The notes: a model not told the origin generated them from the sequence alone. A stretch of 6,595 bases of DNA from a bacterium (GCA_040757115.1 JBFLYA010000209.1:1-6595), one strand, 5' to 3'; positions 1-5,458 are shown, counted from the first letter of the stretch. Translations and numbers: made by a program.

Positions 1-40
1 ATTATCTCAGTAAGTAGATTTTCTTGATATTCTTCTCTGA

Positions 41-82
41 TATCTCCATATCCCCTTTATCCCCTTATCCCCCTTCTTATAC
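41..82 (+). repeat. Pyrimidine-rich dispersed repeat, inverted partner of 6495-6536
   Basis: This 42-base stretch starts TATCTCCATATC and continues with runs of CCCTTATCCCC and TTCTTA. The reverse complement of 6495-6536 matches it at 36 of 42 positions without gaps. The two copies therefore form an inverted pair near the two ends of the window. I see no gene in 1-150. The copy is probably one of a dispersed family rather than the end of a defined element, because the window edges are arbitrary. Confidence 0.6.
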
Positions 83-154
83 TAACTACGATCAAAATAT
101 TCCTATTTCACAGGTCGAAAAATTTTAAAAATATAAAAAAATATAAAAAAGTAC

Positions 155-183
155 TTGACAAATTTTAATTAATGTGCTATAAT
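155..183 (+). promoter_or_regulatory. Perfect sigma-70 promoter with extended -10 and UP-like A-tract
   Basis: TTGACA (155-160) and TATAAT (178-183) are separated by exactly 17 bp. TG stands one base before the -10 hexamer (TGcTATAAT), an extended -10. A run of A-tracts at 119-150 directly upstream resembles an UP element. Transcription should begin near 190. This is the best promoter in the window. It drives the leader that ends at 345-389 and is the only clear promoter before the secreted-protein genes. Confidence 0.85.
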
Positions 184-264
184 TTATATATCTGAAGAAA
201 GAAGGAATAATGAAAGATAGATAGCCTAAATAAAAATGGACAAAAAAGGTGAAAGGGGAAGGCT

Positions 265-369
265 ATGATAGTTCAGGCAGTTTCTCAAGAGAAAAATGGA
301 AGGGGAGGGGAAAAAGAGGATTTTATTACAACCTATGTGGAAATAAAAGGTTACCCTATGTGTGGATAG
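265..369 (+). CDS. Possible 34-residue leader peptide or small ORF
   Basis: ATG at 265 opens 34 codons ending at TAG 367-369. A purine-rich stretch (AAGGTGA 246-252, then GGGGAAGG just before the ATG) could bind ribosomes, but the spacing is not ideal. The peptide begins MIVQAVSQEK and ends EIKGYPMCG. It is hydrophilic, with no signal peptide or membrane segment. Its last codons and stop lie inside the terminator hairpin (345-380), so a ribosome translating it would physically prevent the stem from forming, the layout expected of a leader peptide. No run of a single regulatory amino acid is seen. It could be a chance ORF. Confidence 0.25.
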   Translation: MIVQAVSQEKNGRGGEKEDFITTYVEIKGYPMCG

Positions 370-389
370 AGTAGCCTTTTTTATTTTTT
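345..389 (+). terminator. Strong rho-independent terminator or attenuator
   Basis: Bases 345-359 pair with 366-380: 15 positions with one G-T wobble and one C-A mismatch, around a 6-base loop (GTGTGG). The stem runs into a T-rich tail, TTTTTTATTTTTT (377-389). It lies about 155 nt after the predicted transcription start and 360 bp before the first secreted-protein gene. It therefore either ends a small RNA or conditionally stops transcription of the cluster. Confidence 0.85.
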
Positions 390-458
390 GAGGAAAGTTT
401 TATCTACGGCGATTCAGCAAAAGTGATGTCTAATGAAGTGGAGTGACCAATCTTTTAG

Positions 459-494
459 ATCCTGAGACTCCTAAAATAAGGTGCGGGTCAGGAT
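459..494. repeat. Short inverted repeat ATCCTGA / TCAGGAT
   Basis: ATCCTGA (459-465) and TCAGGAT (488-494) are perfect 7-bp inverted copies around a 22-base loop, followed by GACAGG. The phrase GTCAGGATGACA resembles common dispersed repeats in repeat-rich genomes, and this may be a worn fragment of one. That resemblance is from memory. Confidence 0.35.
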
Positions 495-620
495 GACAGG
501 CGAGTTGAGGAGGACATTCTCGGCCTCCTTGGTAAACCAGAAGACAAATTCTATCCTGAGAGGAGAGGAGAGGTGAGGTAAGTTATTAAAGAGTTCTGGA
601 AAATGAGATTTTACTTTATG

Positions 621-693
621 TGTCATTCACGCCAAAGCAGGAATCAAAAGAAAATAAATGACTTTGAAAGTTCGTATCAAGTGTGGAATGACA
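621..693. repeat. 73-bp MITE-like element with TGTCATTC ends
   Basis: TGTCATTC (621-628) is matched by its exact reverse complement GAATGACA (686-693). Just inside the left end is GCCAAAGCAGGAATC. This resembles the widespread TGTCATTCCCGCGAAAGCGGGAATC class of bacterial dispersed repeats, in a degenerate form. It has no coding capacity and lies 40 bp before the ribosome binding site of the gene at 750. Confidence 0.45.
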
Positions 694-733
694 AAAAAAA
701 TGGTATTTCCCAGAAGTCTAATTTTAACAAAAA

Positions 734-743
734 AAGGAGGTGA
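734..743 (+). promoter_or_regulatory. Near-perfect ribosome binding site for the gene at 750
   Basis: AAGGAGGTGA matches the full anti-Shine-Dalgarno sequence and ends 6 bases before the ATG at 750. It fixes that start and predicts strong translation. Confidence 0.9.
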
Positions 744-749
744 AAAAGA

Positions 750-1289
750 ATGAAGAAATTACTAATGTTGATGGCTCTATTAGCCGTAATAGCAGTACCA
801 GTAATGTGTTTTGCACATGTAGAGGGCGAAATTCCAGGTCCGACAGTACTGAAGTCGGATAATATCCCAGATGAGGGTGCAGGTGAGGAAGTGACGGTGA
901 GGATTCGTGTGACGGCAGATGTGTACCCATATTTAAAGGTACGGATTAGCGAACAGCATATTCATTGGGAAATTACATCACCAGGGATCTATACGGAAGA
1001 AGGACCATATATTTGGGTCGATAGTAACTGTCCTTACGCTGTAGAGCTTGGCTGGACAGATTTAGAAGGTCCAGGTCCAGAGCCGATAGCCCTGCTAACA
1101 TCCTATGAGCTGGTACCGGCGGGGATGTATGACGAGTGGATCTTAATGTGCAAAGTGAATGCTAATGGGAATCCTCCAGCGACCGCCAATTCTGAGGACT
1201 ACTGTCTGTGGCCAGATGTACCTGTAGAACAGCAAGCCGATGGTTGGTATGAAGGTGAAGTTAGAATAGTCTTCCATGGACACATTTAG
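750..1289 (+). CDS. Secreted beta-rich protein, paralogue 1 of 3
   Basis: A 179-residue exported protein of a family I do not recognise. Residues 1-22 form a classical signal peptide (MKK, then a hydrophobic stretch ending VPVMCFA), probably cut before HVEGE. The mature part has alternating hydrophobic residues typical of beta strands. The most telling block is residues 52-101: IRVT-x-DVYPYLK (52-63), HWEITSPG-x-Y (72-81), then VDSN (90-93), a strand-turn layout seen in many secreted beta-sandwich proteins. Residues 33-67 closely resemble paralogue 2 (TVLKSD versus AILKSD, and an identical DVYPYLK). ITSPG-x-Y and LxTYxLV-like segments are shared with paralogue 3. The chain ends in a strand closing with GHI. 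Mature cysteines are at 94, 134 and 152. The C20 context (PVMC) is a poor lipobox, so it is probably not a lipoprotein. A role in the envelope or an extracellular fibre is inference. Confidence 0.85.
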   Translation: MKKLLMLMALLAVIAVPVMCFAHVEGEIPGPTVLKSDNIPDEGAGEEVTVRIRVTADVYPYLKVRISEQHIHWEITSPGIYTEEGPYIWVDSNCPYAVELGWTDLEGPGPEPIALLTSYELVPAGMYDEWILMCKVNANGNPPATANSEDYCLWPDVPVEQQADGWYEGEVRIVFHGHI

Positions 1290-1319
1290 AGAAGAAGAAA
1301 GGTTTATAGATGAAAAAAA

Positions 1320-1354
1320 GGGGAAGGAGGAAAAAATTTCTTTCCTCCTTCCCT
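1320..1354. terminator. Perfect 13-bp hairpin after paralogue 1
   Basis: GGGAAGGAGGAAA (1321-1333) pairs perfectly with 1341-1353 around a 7-base loop, plus a G-T pair at 1320/1354. On the + strand it is followed by TAAAAAG rather than a U-tract. On the minus strand it runs into seven T residues, so as an intrinsic terminator it points the wrong way for the gene at 750. It may protect the 3' end of that mRNA, or block antisense transcription entering the gene. Confidence 0.55.
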
Positions 1355-1628
1355 AAAAAGTGTGAAATAAGAATGATAACCGTGGAGAGATAAAAATATG
1401 CAATTGGATTGAGGGGAAAAATTATCCGAAAATAACTTGATGCTAAAAATTAGAGACAAGGAAACCGAAGGGAAAAATAAATATTAATGGTGAAAAATAT
1501 GAATCTCGCGTGAAAGTGTGGTTATATAAATTTTGAAGTATAGAGAAGTAAATATTTATATGTGGGGAGAAAGAAAGAGTGTAGTGGTGCTATGTTACCG
1601 TGAAAATTAAACTAAAATATATAATTCT
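1355..1628. other. Intergenic stretch, no recognised element
   Basis: About 275 bp of AT-rich and purine-rich sequence between paralogues 1 and 2. I see no ORF with a ribosome binding site and no consensus promoter. A TATAAT at about 1619-1624 lacks a -35 partner and sits too close to the ribosome binding site. The gene at 1643 may be read from upstream or from a promoter of another sigma class. Confidence 0.4.
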
Positions 1629-1642
1629 AAGGAGAAAAAAGA

Positions 1643-2275
1643 ATGAGTAAAAAATTGAAGGGGTGGAAAGGTTATATAATAGCGTTGTTCTTAATAACAA
1701 TTGCAATTACCAGTAAGGCAGATATTGCTTTGGCCAAGGGTGCAATATTAAAATCAGACCATATTGAGCAGGCTGGAGAAGGTGAGATTGTCACTGGTAA
1801 AATAAGGGTCACAGGAGATGTATACCCATATTTGAAAATAACAATTGTTGACCCTAATATTACCTGGGATATTAATGGTGGAACAGGAGAAGCGGCGAGT
1901 GCAGGACCGTTGGTAATGGTAAAGGCAAATTCTTTATTTAATATTGGTGTAGGTGATGTTGATAACTTAATAAATACAGCATATCCCCCGGACTACAATA
2001 CAGGCGCAAATATATTAGAAACATGGTTTGCAACGGGGGATAACGAAATTGATAATCCATTTGAGGAAATATTACCACCCAATAAGGCTATCATCGCAGG
2101 AAGTAATGACCCTACTAATCCTAATCACGGGGATTTAGAATGGAATATTGCACCAACCTATATCTCGTATGTGAGTAAATATCTCTGGAATAAAATTAGG
2201 GTTGAAGGAAATGATGAAGCAGGTCATTATTTAGACCCAGATGGATATATTATCATCATCTATGGACATATTTAA
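1643..2275 (+). CDS. Secreted beta-rich protein, paralogue 2 of 3
   Basis: A 210-residue exported protein paralogous to its neighbours. AAGGAG (1629-1634) sits 8 bases before the ATG and supports this start. The signal peptide is long: a basic segment MSKKLKGWKG, a hydrophobic core at 11-22, and a likely cut after ADIALA near residue 31. Residues 34-66 align closely with paralogue 1 (ILKSD, then VTGKIRVTGDVYPYLK), with clear similarity at DNA level too. W-D-I at 75-77 replaces W-E-I, but the SPGxY that follows it in the other two is replaced by a Gly/Ala-rich loop. The middle (about 105-165) is an asparagine- and proline-rich insertion absent from paralogue 1. The protein ends in a strongly hydrophobic strand, YIIIIYGHI. 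There are no cysteines. The family is unknown; cell-surface localisation is inferred from the signal peptide. Confidence 0.85.
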   Translation: MSKKLKGWKGYIIALFLITIAITSKADIALAKGAILKSDHIEQAGEGEIVTGKIRVTGDVYPYLKITIVDPNITWDINGGTGEAASAGPLVMVKANSLFNIGVGDVDNLINTAYPPDYNTGANILETWFATGDNEIDNPFEEILPPNKAIIAGSNDPTNPNHGDLEWNIAPTYISYVSKYLWNKIRVEGNDEAGHYLDPDGYIIIIYGHI

Positions 2276-2301
2276 TATTATGGTTTGGTTCATATAAGTT
2301 A

Positions 2302-2320
2302 GGGGAGAAATTATCTCTCC
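2302..2320. other. Small hairpin after paralogue 2
   Basis: GGGGAGA (2302-2308) pairs with TCTCTCC (2314-2320) with one G-T wobble around AATTA. No U-tract follows, so it is a weak terminator candidate or a 3'-end stabilising stem. It takes the same place relative to its gene as the 1320-1354 hairpin does to paralogue 1. Confidence 0.35.
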
Positions 2321-2450
2321 AAATAGGGATAGATAAACGCCGATAGAAAACTTAGAGAGAGGAATAAATTCTTTCTTTTTAGCAACAATCTTTTGGGCAA
2401 GATGATAAGAAAGAGATAATTCTTTTCTAAGGGGGTAAAAGAGGGCTTCG

Positions 2451-2469
2451 TTTTATACGAGAACATTCA
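2451..2469 (+). repeat. Short dispersed repeat, second copy at 6444-6462
   Basis: TTTTATaCGAGAACaTTCA here matches TTTTATcCGAGAACgTTCA at 6444-6462 at 17 of 19 bases, in the same orientation. The 6444 copy is followed by a GTAACCGTTCAGG repeat end. This copy instead leads into the ribosome binding site of the gene at 2497, so a worn repeat forms part of that gene's 5' region. Confidence 0.5.
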
Positions 2470-2496
2470 ATATTTTGAAGGAGGTAAAAAAATAAA

Positions 2497-3105
2497 ATGA
2501 AAATATATGTATATATTATAATAGGTATGATGATATTATTTAGCCAGGAGGTAAAGGCAGAATTAAATGCGGAATTAGATGCCTGGGGTAATGAAATAGA
2601 AGGAGAATGTGATGGAGAGAATCCAGGACCAATATTTATGTATAACACCATCGGTGCAAAATTAGACCCATTTATTACCGTAAATGTTCAAGGGACAGGA
2701 TTGTACTGGGAGATTACTTCCCCAGGAAAATATAAGGCACCTGGAACAAAGATAGATGTAGAGGGAAATGCGCGCTGTGATATTTATTTAGAAGGGGCAG
2801 GTAATCTCGTTTATAAAACAAATCCTGCTAAACCTATATTAGAGGCTAGATATGCCATTGGTGGTGATAATCAGAATACTCCACCAGAGGACGAATTTAA
2901 AGACATAGCCTATTTATCCACTTATCCATTAGTCGAAAATTTGGATACCAGTGGTGGTCAAACATATTATCTATGGGGTGAAGTAACTTCAGGAATAGAG
3001 GACCCAGCAACAGTGGATGATAACAACCCACCTCAGTTCCCACCAAATGAAGGGGAATATCAAGATTCATTAGGATTTTGGATGACCTTTGTTGCACATT
3101 TGTAG
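2497..3105 (+). CDS. Secreted beta-rich protein, paralogue 3 of 3
   Basis: A 202-residue exported protein, the most divergent of the three. AAGGAGGT (2478-2485) lies 11 bases before the ATG, a slightly long spacing. The signal peptide is residues 1-21, ending in EVKA. The shared core is at 53-100: GAKLDPFITVNV, then YWEITSPGKY (70-79), then IDVEGNARCDIYL. ITSPG-x-Y is identical to paralogue 1. LSTYPLV (140-146) matches LTSYELV there. Acidic and proline-rich loops lie near 110-135 and 167-188. The last strand, GFWMTFVAHL, corresponds to the GHI ends of the others. Cysteines are at 38 and 94. The final base of the TAG stop is also the first base of a dispersed repeat, so the stop codon may have been rebuilt by the insertion. 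The conserved C-terminus suggests little or nothing was lost. Confidence 0.83.
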   Translation: MKIYVYIIIGMMILFSQEVKAELNAELDAWGNEIEGECDGENPGPIFMYNTIGAKLDPFITVNVQGTGLYWEITSPGKYKAPGTKIDVEGNARCDIYLEGAGNLVYKTNPAKPILEARYAIGGDNQNTPPEDEFKDIAYLSTYPLVENLDTSGGQTYYLWGEVTSGIEDPATVDDNNPPQFPPNEGEYQDSLGFWMTFVAHL

Positions 3106-3150
3106 TAACCGTTCACCGCACAGACACAGAGACGCAGAGAAAAAATTAAA
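3105..3150 (+). repeat. Solo left end of the GTAACCGTTCA repeat family
   Basis: It starts GTAACCGTTCACCGC, followed by CAGAGACGCAGAGAA-like sequence. It is nearly identical to 5495-5541: one mismatch and one single-base gap in 47 positions. No matching right end of the same subtype is present nearby, and a second copy of the family starts immediately at 3151. Its first G is the last base of the stop codon of the upstream gene. Confidence 0.8.
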
Positions 3151-3501
3151 GTAACCGTTCAGCCACAGAGGCACAGAGTTCACAGAGAATTAGAGAAATT
3201 AGCCACAAATGGACACGCATTATAGCACTTATTAATCGAAATTTGACATAGATAGGGCTCTGAAATTCCAAATCACAAATTCCAAATTCCATTTAGTGAA
3301 TTAGTGAATTAAGCGAATTAGCGAATTAGTAAAATCTAATCTCTAATTCACTAATCTCTAATTCGCTTTTTGGTATGTGGAATTTGGTGCTTGGGATTTG
3401 GGATTTTTTTTACTTATCCACTCTGAGTAAAGTTTTGACTAATAACTGCTATATTCCCTCTGTGTTCTCTGTGACTCTGTGGTTATATCCTGAACGGTTA
3501 C
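3151..3501. repeat. 351-bp nested palindromic element with GTAACCGTTCAG ends
   Basis: The left end GTAACCGTTCAG (3151-3162) and right end CTGAACGGTTAC (3490-3501) are exact inverted copies. Next to each lies CACAGAG-type sequence, again inverted. Inside are two more inverted pairs. AAATTCCAAAT-type sequence at 3263-3291 mirrors 3378-3406 (about 24 of 29). A ladder of GAATTAGY units at 3294-3330 mirrors CTAATYC units at 3337-3366, including AGCGAATTAG (3312-3321) with CTAATTCGCT (3358-3367). There is no coding potential. It looks like different short repeats accreted inside one another. The folded RNA could end or protect transcripts of the gene at 2497. Confidence 0.8.
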
Positions 3502-3548
3502 CATCCTCAAAACTTCACTCCCTAAATTTTTCCTAAGCCTTACCTATG

Positions 3549-3572
3549 TCAGTGATAGTGTCCGTGTCAGTG
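3549..3572 (+). repeat. Degenerate 6-bp tandem repeat, four units
   Basis: Units are TCAGTG, ATAGTG, TCCGTG and TCAGTG. Each ends in GTG and the first and last are identical. Confidence 0.5.
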
Positions 3573-3581
3573 AAGAAACTC

Positions 3582-3635
3582 CTTCAACTCATCCAACACT
3601 TCCAACTCTTCCTACTCTTTCAACTCTTCCAGCAG
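3582..3635 (+). repeat. Degenerate 9-bp tandem repeat, six units
   Basis: Units approximate TTCCAACTC: CTTCAACTC, ATCCAACAC, TTCCAACTC, TTCCTACTC, TTTCAACTC, TTCCAGCAG. On the minus strand this reads as glutamate- and leucine-rich codons interrupted by a stop, so it is unlikely to be coding now. Confidence 0.65.
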
Positions 3636-3791
3636 AAGTATAGGTAGGTCTCCCAAGCCTTCATTCTTCTGCAATTTCTGCCCGTTTTAGTCTGAAGTTT
3701 GATGTCTATAGTCTACTGTCTGAATCACAGGAACGCTTACATATTTTTATATTATACCTCAAATTAAGATTAATTGCAAGTATTTTTTTAG

Positions 3792-3820
3792 TTGAAAATC
3801 TATCCTTTTTATGCTATACT
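3792..3820 (+). promoter_or_regulatory. Sigma-70 promoter of yjbQ with extended -10
   Basis: TTGAAA (3792-3797) and TATACT (3815-3820) are separated by 17 bp, with TG one base before the -10 (TGcTATACT). Transcription should start near 3827, leaving a very short leader that carries GGAGG (3832-3836) before the ATG at 3845. Confidence 0.8.
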
Positions 3821-3844
3821 CTACTCAAAATGGAGGATGATTCT

Positions 3845-4252
3845 ATGGACTCACTTGAGATAAACAGTAAATCCAGAACAGAATTTATAGATATTACGGC
3901 AAAGGTAGAGGATATTGTCCGCAAAAGTGGGGTAAAAAGCGGAATATGTTATCTTTTTGTGCCACACACGACCGCAGGTATAACTATTAATGAAAATGCT
4001 GACCCAGGTGTAGTCGTTGACATATTAAAAGAACTTAACAAAATTATTCCCTTCAAAGATGGATATTTACATTCTGAAGGGAATGCGGATGCCCACATTA
4101 AATCTACGATTGTTGGGACTTCACTGAATATTTTTATCGAGGATAGCCGACTTGTTTTAGGCACCTGGCAGGGGATATTTTTTTGTGAATTCGATGGCCC
4201 GCGAAGAAGAAAGGTATTTGTTAAGGTAATTGCACATCTGTTTTCCCAATAA
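3845..4252 (+). CDS. yjbQ: YjbQ family protein (UPF0047, secondary thiamine-phosphate synthase type)
   Basis: A complete 135-residue member of the small, widespread YjbQ/UPF0047 family. Escherichia coli YjbQ has been reported to have weak thiamine-phosphate synthase activity and to partly replace ThiE; the true physiological role is unsettled. Signature segments are present: SRTEFIDIT (10-18), HTTAGITINENADPGV (41-56), LHSEGNADAH (75-84), and GTWQGIFFCEFDGPRRR (106-122) with H41, H76, E78 and H84 as likely site residues. It is soluble, with no signal peptide. An in-frame ATG at 3830 gives five more residues, but it falls almost on the predicted transcription start and before the GGAGG at 3832-3836. 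That GGAGG is 8 bases from the ATG at 3845, which I prefer. The 3' end overlaps the convergent phospholipase gene by 32 bp. Confidence 0.95.
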   Translation: MDSLEINSKSRTEFIDITAKVEDIVRKSGVKSGICYLFVPHTTAGITINENADPGVVVDILKELNKIIPFKDGYLHSEGNADAHIKSTIVGTSLNIFIEDSRLVLGTWQGIFFCEFDGPRRRKVFVKVIAHLFSQ

Positions 4253-5450
4253 ATTTATCGATAGTTGAATAGAATTTTTTATCTATTTTTTTACCTTCAC
4301 AGCCAACTTCATACGCACACTCAACACATTCTAATCTTCTGCCGCCGAGTTCTTCTAATTTGCCCGCCTCATCTAACTTCTCTAATTTCTTACAGGCATC
4401 ATGATAGCCCTGCCGAACTGCTTTTTTCAATTTTTCAGGGGTGAACTCAAATAGCCCTATATCTATATCCTTATCAGGCTGGATGACAATATTATTAATT
4501 AACTCTTTGTGCTGTTTAAAAGGAATACTTTGCTCGATTACGGTTTGAATTTGCTGGATTATTTCTTTATCTTTAGCAGTTTTTTTAAGGATAAAATCTA
4601 TTGCCTCAACCATCTTTTGCCATGTCTTGATAACATTGTTTATTAATTCTGCCCGTTGAAAATCCTCCTCAGTCGTATTTTCTAAAAATATTTCGAGTGT
4701 TCGGGCAGCAATCAAAGGTAGATTACTAAATTGTAAATCTACCGGTGTGCGTTGAGGCGGTTTAATTAAAATAGTGAAAATATCTTTACAACCAGATTCG
4801 ATAGCATTCATTAATGGGGTATTATTCCCTACCCCACCATCAATATATTGATAGCCCGAAATATCCTCCGGATTAAAGGCAACCGGGATAGCCGAGGTAG
4901 CCATCATACAAGAAATAGCCATCTTTTCAAAATCCGTATCTCTGACCTCTTTAATCGAATCCTTTCTTTTAATGAAAAATTTTCCATCTTCAGTTTTAAC
5001 AAAGGTTTCCTCATTACCAATCTGAAGATTTGTCCCGGTAAGAATTAGTTTATTCCCGGAACCCTTCAGGTTATTGATATTGACTACACTTTTAACTAAA
5101 CTCCGCAATGGAGTGGAGTCGCACAGGGAATTGATGTTAGAAACAATTTTAATTAACTTGCTTTTTGCCCAATATAACGAGATAATTGGAAAAAGGAATA
5201 AGATATCTCCAAAATTAAATTTTAATTTAATCTTGGGCGCAAATACCGACTTATTAGTAATTTTTTCCTGCCATAGCTTTATCAAATCATCAATCTGATT
5301 AGAGGCAATCAATGTTGCATTCAAGCCACCAACAGATGTGCCGACAATAACATCGAACTTAATTTTGGCATCGATTAGTGCCTTGACCACACCGGCTTCA
5401 TAAGCCCCTTTTCCCCCGCCACCACTTAAAACTAAACCTATTTTAGCCAT
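4221..5450 (-). CDS. Patatin-like phospholipase
   Basis: A 409-residue patatin-family acyl hydrolase of the bacterial cytoplasmic or membrane-associated type. The family cleaves fatty acyl esters of membrane lipids using a Ser-Asp dyad. All landmarks are present: the glycine-rich oxyanion loop SGGGGKGAYEAG (9-20), the nucleophile elbow GTSVGG (37-42) with Ser39, and the DGG motif (204-206) with Asp204 followed by VGNNTP. There is no signal peptide. A hydrophobic stretch at about 83-93 could touch the membrane. The C-terminal third (about 255-409) is helical and charged and ends with a Cys-x2-Cys-x5-Cys cluster (375, 378, 384), uncommon for patatins and of unknown use. AAAGGAGGT (5459-5467) lies 8 bases before the ATG and fixes the start. 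No promoter is evident between the gene and the repeat at 5495. It may depend on read-through from the rpn promoter. Confidence 0.95.
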   Translation of the reverse strand: MAKIGLVLSGGGGKGAYEAGVVKALIDAKIKFDVIVGTSVGGLNATLIASNQIDDLIKLWQEKITNKSVFAPKIKLKFNFGDILFLFPIISLYWAKSKLIKIVSNINSLCDSTPLRSLVKSVVNINNLKGSGNKLILTGTNLQIGNEETFVKTEDGKFFIKRKDSIKEVRDTDFEKMAISCMMATSAIPVAFNPEDISGYQYIDGGVGNNTPLMNAIESGCKDIFTILIKPPQRTPVDLQFSNLPLIAARTLEIFLENTTEEDFQRAELINNVIKTWQKMVEAIDFILKKTAKDKEIIQQIQTVIEQSIPFKQHKELINNIVIQPDKDIDIGLFEFTPEKLKKAVRQGYHDACKKLEKLDEAGKLEELGGRRLECVECAYEVGCEGKKIDKKFYSTIDKFIGKTDVQLP

Positions 5451-5458
5451 TTCATTTT

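Larger units (their letters stand above)
190..389 (+). ncRNA. Leader or small RNA of about 200 nt ending in an intrinsic terminator
   Basis: The bounds are inferred from the promoter at 155-183 and the terminator at 345-389. The RNA is strongly purine-rich. ATAGCC (221-226) can pair with GGCTAT (261-266), which would hide the start codon of a 34-codon ORF at 265. CCTATGTGG-like sequence occurs twice (332-340 and 355-365), and the second copy lies in the terminator stem, so alternative pairings are possible. I compared it from memory with the TPP, cobalamin, lysine, SAM, c-di-GMP-I, fluoride, guanidine-I and yybP-type riboswitches and matched none. It may be an attenuating leader for the gene at 750 or an independent small RNA. 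Confidence 0.5.
390..733. other. Gene-free stretch with degenerate repeats
   Basis: I find no convincing coding sequence or promoter here. It contains an imperfect hairpin repeat at 459-494, a short AGGAGG/CCTCCT hairpin near 508-530, a run of GGAGAGGAGAGG-type purine repeats near 560-575, and a short inverted-repeat element at 621-693. If the leader terminator at 345-389 is read through, all of this becomes 5' untranslated RNA of the gene at 750. Confidence 0.5.
3502..3791. other. Repeat-rich intergenic stretch before yjbQ
   Basis: No gene is seen. It contains a 6-bp tandem repeat (3549-3572), a 9-bp tandem repeat (3582-3635), and TACCTAT (3541-3547) mirrored by ATAGGTA (3640-3646) around them. 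The last 60 bp become AT-rich and lead into the yjbQ promoter. Confidence 0.5.

Noticed and set aside
795-815. Lipoprotein signal at Cys20 of paralogue 1
   Set aside because: The residues before the cysteine are P-V-M, a poor lipobox; an ordinary cut after CFA is more likely.
724-930. Minus-strand ORF opposite the start of paralogue 1
   Set aside because: It lies antisense to a gene with a perfect ribosome binding site and signal peptide, has low-complexity composition and no ribosome binding site of its own.
2427-3097. Two minus-strand ORFs (2427-2651 and 2897-3097) opposite paralogue 3
   Set aside because: Shadows of the + strand gene; no family resemblance or upstream signals.
3582-3635. 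9-bp tandem repeat as a coiled-coil coding remnant on the minus strand
   Set aside because: The Glu/Leu-rich frame contains a stop and has no start or ribosome binding site.
3105-3800. CRISPR array
   Set aside because: The repeats are inverted, of differing types, and lack regular spacers or adjacent cas genes.
3830-3844. Upstream ATG at 3830 as the yjbQ start
   Set aside because: It sits on the predicted transcription start and upstream of the GGAGG that serves the ATG at 3845, which also matches the usual family N-terminus.
3949-4164. Minus-strand ORF opposite yjbQ
   Set aside because: Fully covered by the conserved YjbQ coding sequence.
4848-5298. Two + strand ORFs (4848-5048 and 5074-5298) opposite the phospholipase
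   Set aside because: Antisense to conserved patatin coding sequence, with no ribosome binding sites.
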